DNA from: JAPLJU01 sp964547985
GTDB taxonomy: Bacteria > Desulfobacterota > Syntrophia > Syntrophales > UBA2192
Direction of reading: 5' to 3'
Length of the DNA stretch: 64,000 bases
Assembly (NCBI GenBank): GCA_964547985.1
Contig: CAZJPV010000005.1
Coordinates: 12,073 to 76,072, forward strand
Part shown: one piece after another, positions 41,299 through 49,795 of the stretch
How positions within the stretch are numbered: the stretch's first letter is position 1
Layout of the letters: the number at the start of each line of letters is the position of its first letter
The notes under the pieces: generated by a model
What the model was told of the DNA's origin: nothing
Database searches by the model: none
The model's input: the letters and a program-made list of their open reading frames with translations, nothing else
Made by a program: the position numbers and the translations under genes

Positions 41299-43125
41299 TT
41301 AGAGGTTGTGTTTCTTCCTGGCCGCGTTGACGTCGGCAATCAGGTAATCGAGACCGCAGGCCTTGAGGGTGGCCTCCGTCGGGATGCCCTTGGCGTCCCA
41401 GCCGAAGAATCCGTATGTGTCGGCTTCCATCTTCTTCTGATCTTCGTCGGTGAAGACGGCGTTCTTTTTTGGTCCTGCGGGCAGCTTCTCCGCGTACATG
41501 CGTTTCGGCAGCCGGTCATCCTTGGAGCTGACGCCCTCGCGGACGTTGAAGACGCGCTCTGCTGTGATGATCCGCTTGGCCGTCGTCCAGTAGTCCTCCG
41601 GTTTCATGGCCCAGCCGCACAGCGGGTTGAGCATGTCGGTGACGATCTTGTCCGAACCGGCGCCCCAGACGAGAATCGAGGTAAAGGTGCACATGCAGAG
41701 CGAGTCGGCCATCGCCGTCATGGCCAGTGCCTTGGAGCCCTGTCCTTCGTGGTGATCGCCGCCGTTCGTGCCCATCGTGTAGCTGTAGGCACGGATCTTG
41801 TCGCCCCGCGGATCGTGGGCCGCCAGTTCCCGGCCCTTTACGACGTTGGCATAGGCCTCGGAGCCCTTGCCGATCTGTTTGGACATCTTGGCCACGCCCT
41901 GGGCCATGAACTTTCCAGCCTTGCCTTCCTTGTGGGCGATCCTGCGTATCATCTCCATGTAGGTGTCGCCGTCACCCCACTTGGGTTTCAGGCCGTCGAG
42001 GTCCGCAGGCTTCAGGGCACCCTTCTCTAAAGCTTCTGTCACGAAGGCCAGGGTGCCTCCCGTGGAGATGTTGTCGAGACCGTAGGCGTCGCAGGCCTCG
42101 ATGAGGGCGATCATCTGGCCGAAGTCCTTCATGCCCAGGTTGGAACCCATGAGCCCGCCGGACTCATACTCGGGTCCCTCGGCGACGAGACCCTTGTACT
42201 TCCCGTCGCGAAGGACGCCCAGCTTCAGACAGTGGGTCGGGCAGTTGGTGCAGGCCGCGTGGCGCTTCCAGAATCTCCGGGCCGCTTCCTCGCCACCGAT
42301 ATTGACGATGTCGGGGTACCAGGTGGTCTGGAAGTTCTTCGTGATGAGCGAGCCGTGGAGGAAGTGCTTGAGTTCCAGGAGGCCGCCCGTTCCCCAGCGC
42401 TTGATGCCTTCCCAGGCTTCTTTCTGTACGTTGGTTGTCTTGGCGGTTCTAGCGGCTGTGAGGAAATTCGCGCTGTCCACGACGGGGACGGCGTACTTGG
42501 TGCCCCGCACGGCGAAGCCTTTCAACTTCTTGTTTCCGAACACCGGGCCGACGTTGCTGCGCGACGCGGCGCGGTAACGCTCGACGATGATGTTGGCCTG
42601 AAGCGCCCCGTTCTCGCCGGCCGGGCCGATGACAGCCGTCCGGATGAGAGGATCCTTCATGTCACTGATCATCATCGCATGGGCTTCTTCGGTGGTCTTG
42701 CCCCACATCTTCGAGGCGTCCTTGAACTCTACCTTGTCGTTGACGACGGAAAACCACACGGGCTTCTTTGCGCGGCCCTTGATGTAGATGCCGTCCCAGC
42801 CGGCCCACTTGATCTCTCCCGCGAGGTGGGCTCCCGTCTCAGCGTGGCTCAAAAGACCCGTGAGGGGGTTCTTGTTGACGAAGCATGTCCTGTAAGAGAC
42901 GGACATGGTCCCGGACAGGGGCCCCGGCCCCACGAAGACGAAGGCGTCCTCATCTAAGGGATTCTTGCCGGCCTTGTATTCCGTCACGGCGTAGTAGGCG
43001 CCCAAGCCTCTTCCACCGATGTACTGCTGGAGAATTTCTTCGGAAACCGGCCGTGTCTTGTAGGTCAGTGTGCTGAGGTCGATTTCCAGTACCTTTCCGA
43101 AATTTCCGCCTTTGGGTGCTGCCAT
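41299..43125 (-). CDS. aor: Aldehyde:ferredoxin oxidoreductase (tungsten enzyme)
   Basis: 608 residues from ATG 43125, chosen because GGAGG lies seven bases upstream; a GTG at 43134 would overlap the ferredoxin stop. Family motifs: YIGGRGLGAYYAV, FVFVGPGPLSGTMSVSYR and AGWDGIYIKGRA (N-terminal domain), the 4Fe-4S ligands CTNCPTHCL and the distal Cys in NPLCGWAMK, and pterin-binding segments around GPEYESGGLMGSNLG and YTMGTNGGDHHEG. It holds a bis-pterin W (or Mo) and interconverts aldehydes and carboxylic acids with ferredoxin; in syntrophs related AOR-type enzymes also reduce aromatic-CoA (BamB). No signal peptide is present, while the partner ferredoxin upstream has a Tat leader. Confidence 0.92.
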   Translation of the reverse strand: MAAPKGGNFGKVLEIDLSTLTYKTRPVSEEILQQYIGGRGLGAYYAVTEYKAGKNPLDEDAFVFVGPGPLSGTMSVSYRTCFVNKNPLTGLLSHAETGAHLAGEIKWAGWDGIYIKGRAKKPVWFSVVNDKVEFKDASKMWGKTTEEAHAMMISDMKDPLIRTAVIGPAGENGALQANIIVERYRAASRSNVGPVFGNKKLKGFAVRGTKYAVPVVDSANFLTAARTAKTTNVQKEAWEGIKRWGTGGLLELKHFLHGSLITKNFQTTWYPDIVNIGGEEAARRFWKRHAACTNCPTHCLKLGVLRDGKYKGLVAEGPEYESGGLMGSNLGMKDFGQMIALIEACDAYGLDNISTGGTLAFVTEALEKGALKPADLDGLKPKWGDGDTYMEMIRRIAHKEGKAGKFMAQGVAKMSKQIGKGSEAYANVVKGRELAAHDPRGDKIRAYSYTMGTNGGDHHEGQGSKALAMTAMADSLCMCTFTSILVWGAGSDKIVTDMLNPLCGWAMKPEDYWTTAKRIITAERVFNVREGVSSKDDRLPKRMYAEKLPAGPKKNAVFTDEDQKKMEADTYGFFGWDAKGIPTEATLKACGLDYLIADVNAARKKHNL

Positions 43126-43130
43126 AGTGA

Positions 43131-43877
43131 TCACCTCCCCTTCTTGGTCTTCACAGAAACGACCCGCTTACCTTCAACGTTCGGGTAGAACAGGAGGTTT
43201 GCGAGATCCTTACCCGCCTCTTCCGGCGTCACAGAACGGTAAGCCATGTTCACGCCGATTCCCACCGGTCGGCCCATGAGGCAGGGCCCCTGGGGGTTTC
43301 CGGCTTGATCGTGGCAGGCCTTGACGCATTGTGGGTCACCGCCGCACAGGTCGCAGATGAGGGGCTGACCCGTGTCGGGGTTTCCACGGATGTACTTGGC
43401 CGGGCAGGCCTCCTGACACTTCATGCACTTGGCGCCCAGACAGATTTTCTCGTTGAGCACAATGCCGTTGGTCTTGGCATCACGGGTAATAGATTTGGGT
43501 GTGGTCGGGCAGGCCGCGATGCACGGGGCATCGTCGCACTGCCAGCAGATGACCGGTAAGTCGATCATATCCTTGTGCTTGTAAACCCAGACCCGGGACA
43601 TCGCGGGCCGGGCGGTTCCGGTGTGGAACAGCGAGCAGGCCAGCTCGCAGCTCCGGCAGCCCGTGCAGTTCTGGCGCTCGGCGAAGAGGTACTTCTGCGC
43701 GTAGGGTGCGGTGCCCGCAACAGCCTGGACCGAGTACTGGGCCTCGGCCTTCTTCGGTACCATACCACCGACAGCAGTCAACACGATGGCACCTCCCGCC
43801 GCTGTAGCAGTTCCCCTCAGAAAGTCACGACGAGTCGTTTCCTTCTGGAGGACATCAGGCAGTTTCTTTTCGTCCAT
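43131..43877 (-). CDS. Tat-exported DmsB-like four-cluster ferredoxin
   Basis: 248 residues. A Tat leader (ETTRRDFLRGTATAAGG) is followed by motifs CTGCRSCELACSLFHTG, CWQCDDAPCIAACP, CMKCQEACPAKY and CDLCGGDPQCVKAC, the DmsB/PhsB type. It is the first gene of the operon; its stop lies 5 bp before the AOR ATG, so the pair is probably the AOR heterodimer. Similar ferredoxins act as small subunits of AOR-family enzymes. A Tat leader here would export the AOR partner by hitchhiking, or is a vestige; see findings. RBS GGGAGG is before ATG 43877. Confidence 0.85.
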   Translation of the reverse strand: MDEKKLPDVLQKETTRRDFLRGTATAAGGAIVLTAVGGMVPKKAEAQYSVQAVAGTAPYAQKYLFAERQNCTGCRSCELACSLFHTGTARPAMSRVWVYKHKDMIDLPVICWQCDDAPCIAACPTTPKSITRDAKTNGIVLNEKICLGAKCMKCQEACPAKYIRGNPDTGQPLICDLCGGDPQCVKACHDQAGNPQGPCLMGRPVGIGVNMAYRSVTPEEAGKDLANLLFYPNVEGKRVVSVKTKKGR

Positions 43878-44006
43878 GTCTAACCTCCCTTATATTTGCC
43901 TCGAGTTAAGGACTTGGAAACTCAATGAAGAGTATAGGGTACACCTCCTTTCATGCGTTTTGTTTCCTCCTGTTTTCTCATTTCACGGTCGACCCGGCGG
44001 AGCGGG

Positions 44007-44498
44007 TTACTTCATCTTGCTGGTGTAAACGTAGTCGTTCGACTTCTGGGCCTCGTGGCACTTGATGCACTCATCAATCTTGCCCTCCTGTTCGACCTTA
44101 CCGCTGGTTTTGTACTGGGCCCAGAACCAGTCACCGCCCTTGGGGTTGTAACCCTTCACCTTGTACATGACGTCGATGAACTTGAGCTTTTTGTTTTTGT
44201 CGAAATTATCCTGCACGATCATAGAGCCGTCGGCGAACTTGCCCTTCTTGGCCTTGATGGAATCGAAGGCCGTCTGGTTGACGTAGGCCGTCAGAAAAGC
44301 GCCGTGCGGTTCCGGTCCCTTGTACTGGGCCTCGGTACCGGGCCACATCTTCCAGCTCTGATAATTATTTTTCTGGACGAAGTTCCAGACAGCCGTGCCG
44401 TCGGCCGCCGGACCCTTCTTTGCCTGGGCGAAAAGGATGCCCGACAGGGCAAGGGTGACGGTGAGCACGATGGCGAGAAGGAGCCATTCTTTTTTCAT
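44007..44498 (-). CDS. Periplasmic cytochrome P460-like protein
   Basis: 163 residues with signal peptide (LLLAIVLTVTLALSGILFAQA). The domain NNYQSWKMWPGTEAQYKG-EPHGAFLTAYVN matches the cytochrome P460 fold, and the heme site CIKCH is near the C-terminus (DECIKCHEAQ). P460 proteins bind a c-type heme that can be cross-linked to a Lys. It lies 130 bp upstream of the AOR operon on the same strand. AGGAGA-type RBS precedes the ATG. It may be a sensor or a terminal acceptor for the operon. Confidence 0.8.
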   Translation of the reverse strand: MKKEWLLLAIVLTVTLALSGILFAQAKKGPAADGTAVWNFVQKNNYQSWKMWPGTEAQYKGPEPHGAFLTAYVNQTAFDSIKAKKGKFADGSMIVQDNFDKNKKLKFIDVMYKVKGYNPKGGDWFWAQYKTSGKVEQEGKIDECIKCHEAQKSNDYVYTSKMK

Positions 44499-44930
44499 AT
44501 CAGTCTCCTTTCGAAATACACGCGGTCACCCGGAAAAGGGGAATAGACCGTATCTGGCGAATCATACGGATGAAGGGAAGCACATTCGCTGAGGATAGCG
44601 GATGGGGACGTGAAGTGGCGGCTCGCAGCCGGTGGAGTGGGTCAATGTCGCAATCATCCGGGATCCCTTCGCGAAGGCCTGTGATACCTCATTTAACGTC
44701 GCGCATTGCTCGACAGACGCGATTGTAACCGGCATGGTGCGTTCCCCGGTGGATGGTCTCTGATTGCCCGGACCCTCCTTTATCCTCCAGGACTACAAGT
44801 ACTGAAAGAAAATCGACCGGGAAGCTGAGAGAAGTCGCTGCGCCTTTGGTCTCTCTTTTTTATAAAATATATGATGATCTAATATATGAAGTCAAATCAA
44901 ATTTCTCCAAAAGTAAAATTAAATCAATTA

Positions 44931-44952
44931 GTTATGTCATGTTTGACATAAC
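44931..44952 (+). promoter_or_regulatory. Perfect palindrome, candidate ModE-type operator
   Basis: GTTATGTCA and TGACATAAC form a perfect 9-bp inverted repeat with four bases between, in an AT-rich promoter region about 80 bp before the ModE-like gene. Its GTTAT...ATAAC half-sites resemble ModE-class operators. The spacer 44499-45032 holds no gene; nearby AT-rich runs may carry the promoter elements. Confidence 0.55.
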
Positions 44953-45032
44953 AGGGTTTTCCGTGCAAAATTAAACGGGTGATTTACTGGGTCTATCCTG
45001 CATACCGATTCCACTGGGAAAAAGGAGAGCAC

Positions 45033-45350
45033 ATGGAAATCAAGTATAAGATTTGGCTGGAGAGGAACGGCCGCGTGATCTTTGGGCCCGGTCGATTCGA
45101 ACTGCTGGAGGCTGTCGAGGAATGCCAGAGTCTGAGCGCGGCGGCGAAGAAGCTGAAGATGTCCTACCGGGCCGCCTGGGGACGCCTCAGGGCCTCGGAG
45201 GACAGGCTGGGCATTCCTCTGGTTGAACTGACCGGCAACCGCCAGGGGATGCGCCTGACGGAAGAAGGAAAAAAGCTCCATGATTCCTTTCTCGAACTGG
45301 AAAAAAAAATAGACAGGTTGCTCGAGGAATATCAGGGCCGGCTGACGTGA
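45033..45350 (+). CDS. ModE-type winged-helix regulator (N-terminal domain only)
   Basis: 105 residues from ATG 45033 (AGGAGA upstream; an upstream GTG gives an unlikely leader). The winged helix is that of ModE/LysR: FELLEAVEECQSLSAAAKKLKMSYRAAWGRL and GMRLTEEGKKLHDSF. There is no TOBE molybdate-binding domain, so ligand sensing must differ from E. coli ModE. Because it lies upstream of and divergent from the tungsten/molybdenum operon, it likely regulates it and itself. Lone ModE-N proteins are known beside AOR and molybdate/tungstate genes. Confidence 0.85.
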   Translation: MEIKYKIWLERNGRVIFGPGRFELLEAVEECQSLSAAAKKLKMSYRAAWGRLRASEDRLGIPLVELTGNRQGMRLTEEGKKLHDSFLELEKKIDRLLEEYQGRLT

Positions 45351-45457
45351 TAAAGAAGCGTAAGGCGCGCCTTCGCGTATCCACCAGGGGAACGTCATGA
45401 CACGCATGCTTTCCCCTGCGTCCGTTCTGTGGTATAAAAGGTCAACGTTTTCTCTGC

Positions 45458-46861
45458 TTGAGGCTCGACTTGGAAAAAGGGAGTAAGCATTCCGCCGCCG
45501 AAGGAAAAAACGCGATCTGGTCCTTCTTTGCATCCGTCAGGCTCACCATTGTCCTGCTCATCGTCATTGCCGTCTCCTCGATTTTGGGAACGATCATTCC
45601 CCAGCAGGAAGAGGCGCAGAGGATCATGCGTGAGCTGCCCCCCGGGCTCGTCTCTACCCTCCAGTCCCTTCAGCTCTTCGACATGTACCACTCCGTGTGG
45701 TTCCTTCTGATGATGGCCCTTCTGGCCGTGAATCTCACCGTTTGTTCCGTGAACCGCTTCCCCCGCACATGGAAAATTTTTCAGGCCGCCCGATCCGGGG
45801 GTGCGGTACGCCGGTTTGAGGGGGATACCGCTGACCGGGTTTTCACGGCCGGGGGAACGCCCGTACAGGTCGCTGAAGGGCTGGAGAGGATCATCCGCAG
45901 GAAATTCGGGAAGGTTCGCCGCGTGGAAGAAAGAGGCGTGATCACGCTCCACGGCGAGAAAGGGGTCTTCTCCTATTTTGGCGTCTATGTGGTCCATTTC
46001 AGTATCCTCGTCGTCCTTGCAGGGGCTATTTTCGGTTCTCTTTCGGGATTCGACGGGTACGTCAACATCCCCGAAGGGGGGACCATCGACACGGTGAAGC
46101 TCAGGGGCGGACAGGGAACGAAGAAACTCGACTTTGCCGTCCGCTGTGATCGTTTCACGGTGGAGTTTTATGACAACGGCATGCCGAGGGAGTTCCGCTC
46201 TGATCTCTCTTTTCTGAGGGACGGGAAGGTTGTCCAGGAGGGACCCCTGCGGGTCAACCACCCCATCGAGTTCGGGGGGATCCGGTTTTACCAGGCCAGT
46301 TACGGAAACCAGCCCGGGACCGCTCTACTGACCGTCCAGGACGGTAGGGGCGCGAAGAAGCTTCTGAAAATCTCGGCGGGGGATCAATTCGAACTTCCCG
46401 GCAGGAAGGCAACCGTTTCGGTGCTCCGCATCGAGGAGAACCTCATGAACATGGGTCCCGCCGTGAAGGTGGGCGTCGTGTCGGAAGAAGGCGGTACCGC
46501 CTTCTGGGTCTTCAGGCATATCCGTGAGATCGAGGAGGCCAACCCCGGGATCACGAAACAGGTGCCGCAATTCAATCCCGGTCTCTTCAAGCCCTATCTT
46601 TTTTCACTGGGAGGTATTGAAAGCGCCTACTTCACCGGGCTTCAGGTGAACACCGATCCGAGTGTCCCCATTGTGGCGGCGGGGGCGTTCCTCATGGTGG
46701 CCGGTTTTATGATCGTCTTTTTATTCTCCCACCGGCGGATATGGGTCCGCCTCGAGGAGAAGGACGGCAAGAGCAGAATCAGTATTGCCGGCCGGTGCAA
46801 CCGGGACCCGGTCGGCCTTTCCCGCGACATGGACGCCATTGCGGCGGGTGAACGGAAGTAG
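45458..46861 (+). CDS. resB: ResB/Ccs1 cytochrome c synthetase subunit
   Basis: 467 residues starting at a TTG (45458 or 45470). The ResB features are present: N-terminal helices (LTIVLLIVIAVSSILGTIIP, VWFLLMMALLAVNLTVC), a third helix VHFSILVVLAGAIFGSL, a large periplasmic domain (VNHPIEFGGIRFYQASYG) and a C-terminal helix (AAGAFLMVAGFMIVFLFSH). With CcsA it forms the system II heme ligation machine that attaches heme to CxxCH, matching the multiheme cytochrome at the left end. Followed 32 bp later by ccsA. Confidence 0.9.
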   Translation: MRLDLEKGSKHSAAEGKNAIWSFFASVRLTIVLLIVIAVSSILGTIIPQQEEAQRIMRELPPGLVSTLQSLQLFDMYHSVWFLLMMALLAVNLTVCSVNRFPRTWKIFQAARSGGAVRRFEGDTADRVFTAGGTPVQVAEGLERIIRRKFGKVRRVEERGVITLHGEKGVFSYFGVYVVHFSILVVLAGAIFGSLSGFDGYVNIPEGGTIDTVKLRGGQGTKKLDFAVRCDRFTVEFYDNGMPREFRSDLSFLRDGKVVQEGPLRVNHPIEFGGIRFYQASYGNQPGTALLTVQDGRGAKKLLKISAGDQFELPGRKATVSVLRIEENLMNMGPAVKVGVVSEEGGTAFWVFRHIREIEEANPGITKQVPQFNPGLFKPYLFSLGGIESAYFTGLQVNTDPSVPIVAAGAFLMVAGFMIVFLFSHRRIWVRLEEKDGKSRISIAGRCNRDPVGLSRDMDAIAAGERK

Positions 46862-46893
46862 CTCACGTTGTTCCGTCAGGGGTCGAACTTTTC

Positions 46894-47742
46894 ATGAATA
46901 CTGTAATCCTCAACTGGGTCACCTTCGTCTATTTCGGCGCGGCCGTCTTTTATTTCATCCACATGCTCCGCGAAGGCGAGTTCTGGGGAAAGGCCGCGAC
47001 CGTCACGGCCTTCGCCGGAATCGCAGCCCAGACGATTGCCCTGGTCGTCCGCTGGGTGGAGTCCTACAGGATGGGCATCGGGCATATCCCCCTTTCGAAT
47101 CTCTATGAATCGCTCATCTTCTTTGCCTGGGCGGTCATGCTCCTGTACCTGATCATGGAGTGGAGAATCAAAAACAGGAGCGCGGGTACTTTTGTAACCC
47201 CCTTTGCGTTTTTGCTCATGTCCTATGCATCGATATCGCCGAACATCAGCGGGCAGATTCTGCCGCTGATACCGGCGCTACAGAGCAACTGGTTGACGAG
47301 CCACGTGATCACCTGTTTCATGGGGTATGCATCCTTCGCCATCGCCGCCGGCCTGGGCTTCATGTATCTCGTCAAAGGCGATGACGGCGCGCCGCAGAAG
47401 GACCCGGCACCATTTTCCCGCCGTTACCTGCCTGCCAGAGATGCGCTCGATGAACTCATTTATCAGTGCGCGAGCCTGGGATTTATTTTCCTGACGCTCG
47501 GCATCATTACAGGAGCCGTCTGGGCTCACTACGCGTGGGGACGATACTGGGGGTGGGACCCGAAGGAAACGTGGTCGCTCATCACCTGGCTCGTCTATGC
47601 GGCCATGCTCCATTCCCGCTATGTTCGCGGGTGGCGGGGAAAACAAATGGCTGTCATGGCCCTTGTGGGGCTTGCCTGCGTGCTTGTTACCTATCTCGGC
47701 GTGAATTATCTGCCGGGCCTGCACAGTTACATCCAATCTTAG
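46894..47742 (+). CDS. ccsA: CcsA/ResC heme transport and attachment protein
   Basis: 282 residues, about eight transmembrane helices, with the tryptophan-rich WWD signature (WGRYWGWDPKETWSLITW) and conserved heme-ligand histidines in the loops (LTSHVITCFMGYASF; MLHSRYVRGWRG). It exports and presents heme for c-type maturation with ResB. The start at ATG 46894 lies 32 bp after resB. System II c maturation is usual in Desulfobacterota. Confidence 0.92.
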   Translation: MNTVILNWVTFVYFGAAVFYFIHMLREGEFWGKAATVTAFAGIAAQTIALVVRWVESYRMGIGHIPLSNLYESLIFFAWAVMLLYLIMEWRIKNRSAGTFVTPFAFLLMSYASISPNISGQILPLIPALQSNWLTSHVITCFMGYASFAIAAGLGFMYLVKGDDGAPQKDPAPFSRRYLPARDALDELIYQCASLGFIFLTLGIITGAVWAHYAWGRYWGWDPKETWSLITWLVYAAMLHSRYVRGWRGKQMAVMALVGLACVLVTYLGVNYLPGLHSYIQS

Positions 47743-47767
47743 AACGGAGTCATCGGTCGTACGAAAA

Positions 47768-49267
47768 ATGAGAGCCAGCGGCATTCTTCTTCATATCTCG
47801 TCGCTTCCGTCCCGCTTCGGGATCGGCGACCTGGGGCCTGAAGCCTACCGCTTCGCGGACTTTCTCCGCCGGGCGGGCCAGCGCTGCTGGCAGGTCCTGC
47901 CTCTGTGTCCCACCGACGCGATCCACGGAAACTCACCCTACAACAGCGCTTCGGCCTTTGCCGGGAATGTGCTTCTCATCAGTCCCGAGGAGATGGTTCG
48001 AGAGGGCTTTCTCGAGGGCGGCAATCTCAGAGGCGCGCCCTCTTTCCCGGAGGGCGACATCGATTACCCGGCTGTGAGCCTTTACAAAGGGAACCTCTTC
48101 CACAAAGCCTTTGAAGCCTTCAGGAAAACCGGGAGGAAATACGGGGATGACTTTCAGGCTTTCTGCGATCACAACGCGGGCTGGCTCGACGATCATGCGC
48201 TTTTTACCGCGCTTAAACGCCACGGGCGGGGTAGGGCATGGAACCACTGGCCTCGTCCGATCAGGGACAGGATGCCTGCTGCACTGAATGAGGTGAAGAT
48301 AAGATTTGCGGAAGAGATCGGGCGAGAGAGGTTTCTCCAGTTTGTATTCTACCGGCAGTGGAAGGCCCTCAAGCATTATGTGAACGCCCTCGGCATCGAG
48401 GTCATCGGGGACCTCCCCATTTACGTCCACTACGACAGTGCCGATGTCTGGCAGCATCCCGAATATTTCATGCTGGGCAGAAACAAAAGCCCCGCCGCTC
48501 TGGCCGGTGTCCCGCCGGATTACTTTAGCAAGACGGGTCAGCTCTGGGGCAACCCTCTTTATCGGTGGGATGTTCTCAAGGGACGTCGCTACCGGTGGTG
48601 GATCGACCGGATCGTTCACAACCTCAGGCGCTTCGACCGGGTGCGGATCGATCATTTCCGCGGTTTCGTGGCTTTCTGGCAGGTCTCCTCCGAAGCCAGG
48701 ACGGCCGTCGGCGGAAAATGGGTGAAGGCGCCCGCCGAAGATTTTTTCAGGACGATATTGAAGCGTGTGCCGCGCGAGAGACTCATCGCCGAGGATCTCG
48801 GATTCATCACGCCCGATGTGACGCAGGTTCTCGAGAAGATCGGGGTTCCGGGAATGCGTGTGCTTCTCTTCGCCTTCGAGGAGGGGATGGCGCACTCCCC
48901 CCATGCCCCACACAATCACGTCAGGAATTGCGTCGTCTATACGGGGACCCACGACAACAACACCGTCCGGGGCTGGTTCGAAAATGAAGCCGGCCGGGGT
49001 CGGAGACGAAGGCTCTTTCGCTACCTGGGAAAGAGGATCAGGGCCGGGGAAGCCCACCAGGTATTCATGCGCCTGGCGATGATGTCCGTGGCGGATACGG
49101 TGATCATCCCCATGCAGGATGCCCTGGGGCTGGGGGAAGAGGCGAGGATGAACCGGCCCTCCACCTGGACGGGCAACTGGCAATGGCGCCTGGGCAGGGG
49201 GCAGCTGAAAATCGGCGTCGCAAGGGATCTGCGCATGCTTGCATCCACCTACGGTCGGTGCGGATAA
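47768..49267 (+). CDS. malQ: 4-alpha-glucanotransferase (amylomaltase)
   Basis: 499 residues of GH77. Visible: N-terminal GIGDLGPEAYRFADFL, RQWKALKHYVNALGIEVIGDLPIYVHYDSADVW, the nucleophile Asp in DRVRIDHFRGF, the acid/base Glu in LIAEDLGFITPDV, and YTGTHDNNTVRGWF. It rearranges alpha-1,4-glucans for glycogen or maltodextrin turnover. The start ATG is 26 bp after ccsA; function is unrelated, so cotranscription may be incidental. Confidence 0.95.
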   Translation: MRASGILLHISSLPSRFGIGDLGPEAYRFADFLRRAGQRCWQVLPLCPTDAIHGNSPYNSASAFAGNVLLISPEEMVREGFLEGGNLRGAPSFPEGDIDYPAVSLYKGNLFHKAFEAFRKTGRKYGDDFQAFCDHNAGWLDDHALFTALKRHGRGRAWNHWPRPIRDRMPAALNEVKIRFAEEIGRERFLQFVFYRQWKALKHYVNALGIEVIGDLPIYVHYDSADVWQHPEYFMLGRNKSPAALAGVPPDYFSKTGQLWGNPLYRWDVLKGRRYRWWIDRIVHNLRRFDRVRIDHFRGFVAFWQVSSEARTAVGGKWVKAPAEDFFRTILKRVPRERLIAEDLGFITPDVTQVLEKIGVPGMRVLLFAFEEGMAHSPHAPHNHVRNCVVYTGTHDNNTVRGWFENEAGRGRRRRLFRYLGKRIRAGEAHQVFMRLAMMSVADTVIIPMQDALGLGEEARMNRPSTWTGNWQWRLGRGQLKIGVARDLRMLASTYGRCG

Positions 49268-49371
49268 AGGAGCGCAGAGAATTTCGCCTCGATTGCGCGC
49301 GCGGAGCGCAATTGTAACCCGTTGAAATTATTAGTTTTATGGAGAGAATAAAAGCAGAAAAGCCCGCCTCG

Positions 49372-49415
49372 GTAAAAGGTATGAGAAGCTCTCATACCTT
49401 TTACTTAGGTTTTTT
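49372..49415 (+). terminator. Perfect 15-bp palindrome with T tract after malQ
   Basis: GTAAAAGGTATGAGA, three bases AGC, then TCTCATACCTTTTAC: a perfect inverted repeat followed by TTAGGTTTTTTCT. It lies 105 bp after the malQ stop and probably terminates it; such full symmetry could also be an operator for the following operon. The rest of 49268-49546 holds no gene. Confidence 0.7.
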
Positions 49416-49546
49416 CTAATCAAAAATACGAAGGAAAATCAGCATGTCGTCGTATTGTTTTTATTTTCCCCCTGCCGTTAATATGGTTACACAGGGGGAA
49501 ACCCCGCGCCCGCGTTTCGAAATACATTTCATATCGGGAGGTCCTA

Positions 49547-49795
49547 TTGCGACGACAACAATTCGAGGGCACATGCCGATGCGAGGATTGCGATTTGGAG
49601 ATGGAATGGGGCAGCACGGACTGGTCGTTACTTGACGGCCATCTCCATTGCTCTTCCTGCACCATCAGAGACTTAGAAATGGACCACTGTGAACACGGGA
49701 GAATTGTCGTAAAGTTTCGCACCCCGAAGCGGCCACAACGTGTGAACGAGAAAAGAGTCCGAGCTCGATCCGGTCTCAGCGCGATTCAGTCATAG
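49547..49795 (+). CDS. Small CxxC zinc-ribbon-like protein
   Basis: 82 residues from a TTG. CRCEDCDL and CSSCTIRD are separated by 22 residues, with further CEHGR, a plausible zinc ribbon, followed by a basic tail (PKRPQRVNEKRVRARSG). It ends at 49795 and the GspE-like gene begins at 49796, so they are translationally coupled. Family not recognised. Confidence 0.5.
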   Translation: MRRQQFEGTCRCEDCDLEMEWGSTDWSLLDGHLHCSSCTIRDLEMDHCEHGRIVVKFRTPKRPQRVNEKRVRARSGLSAIQS

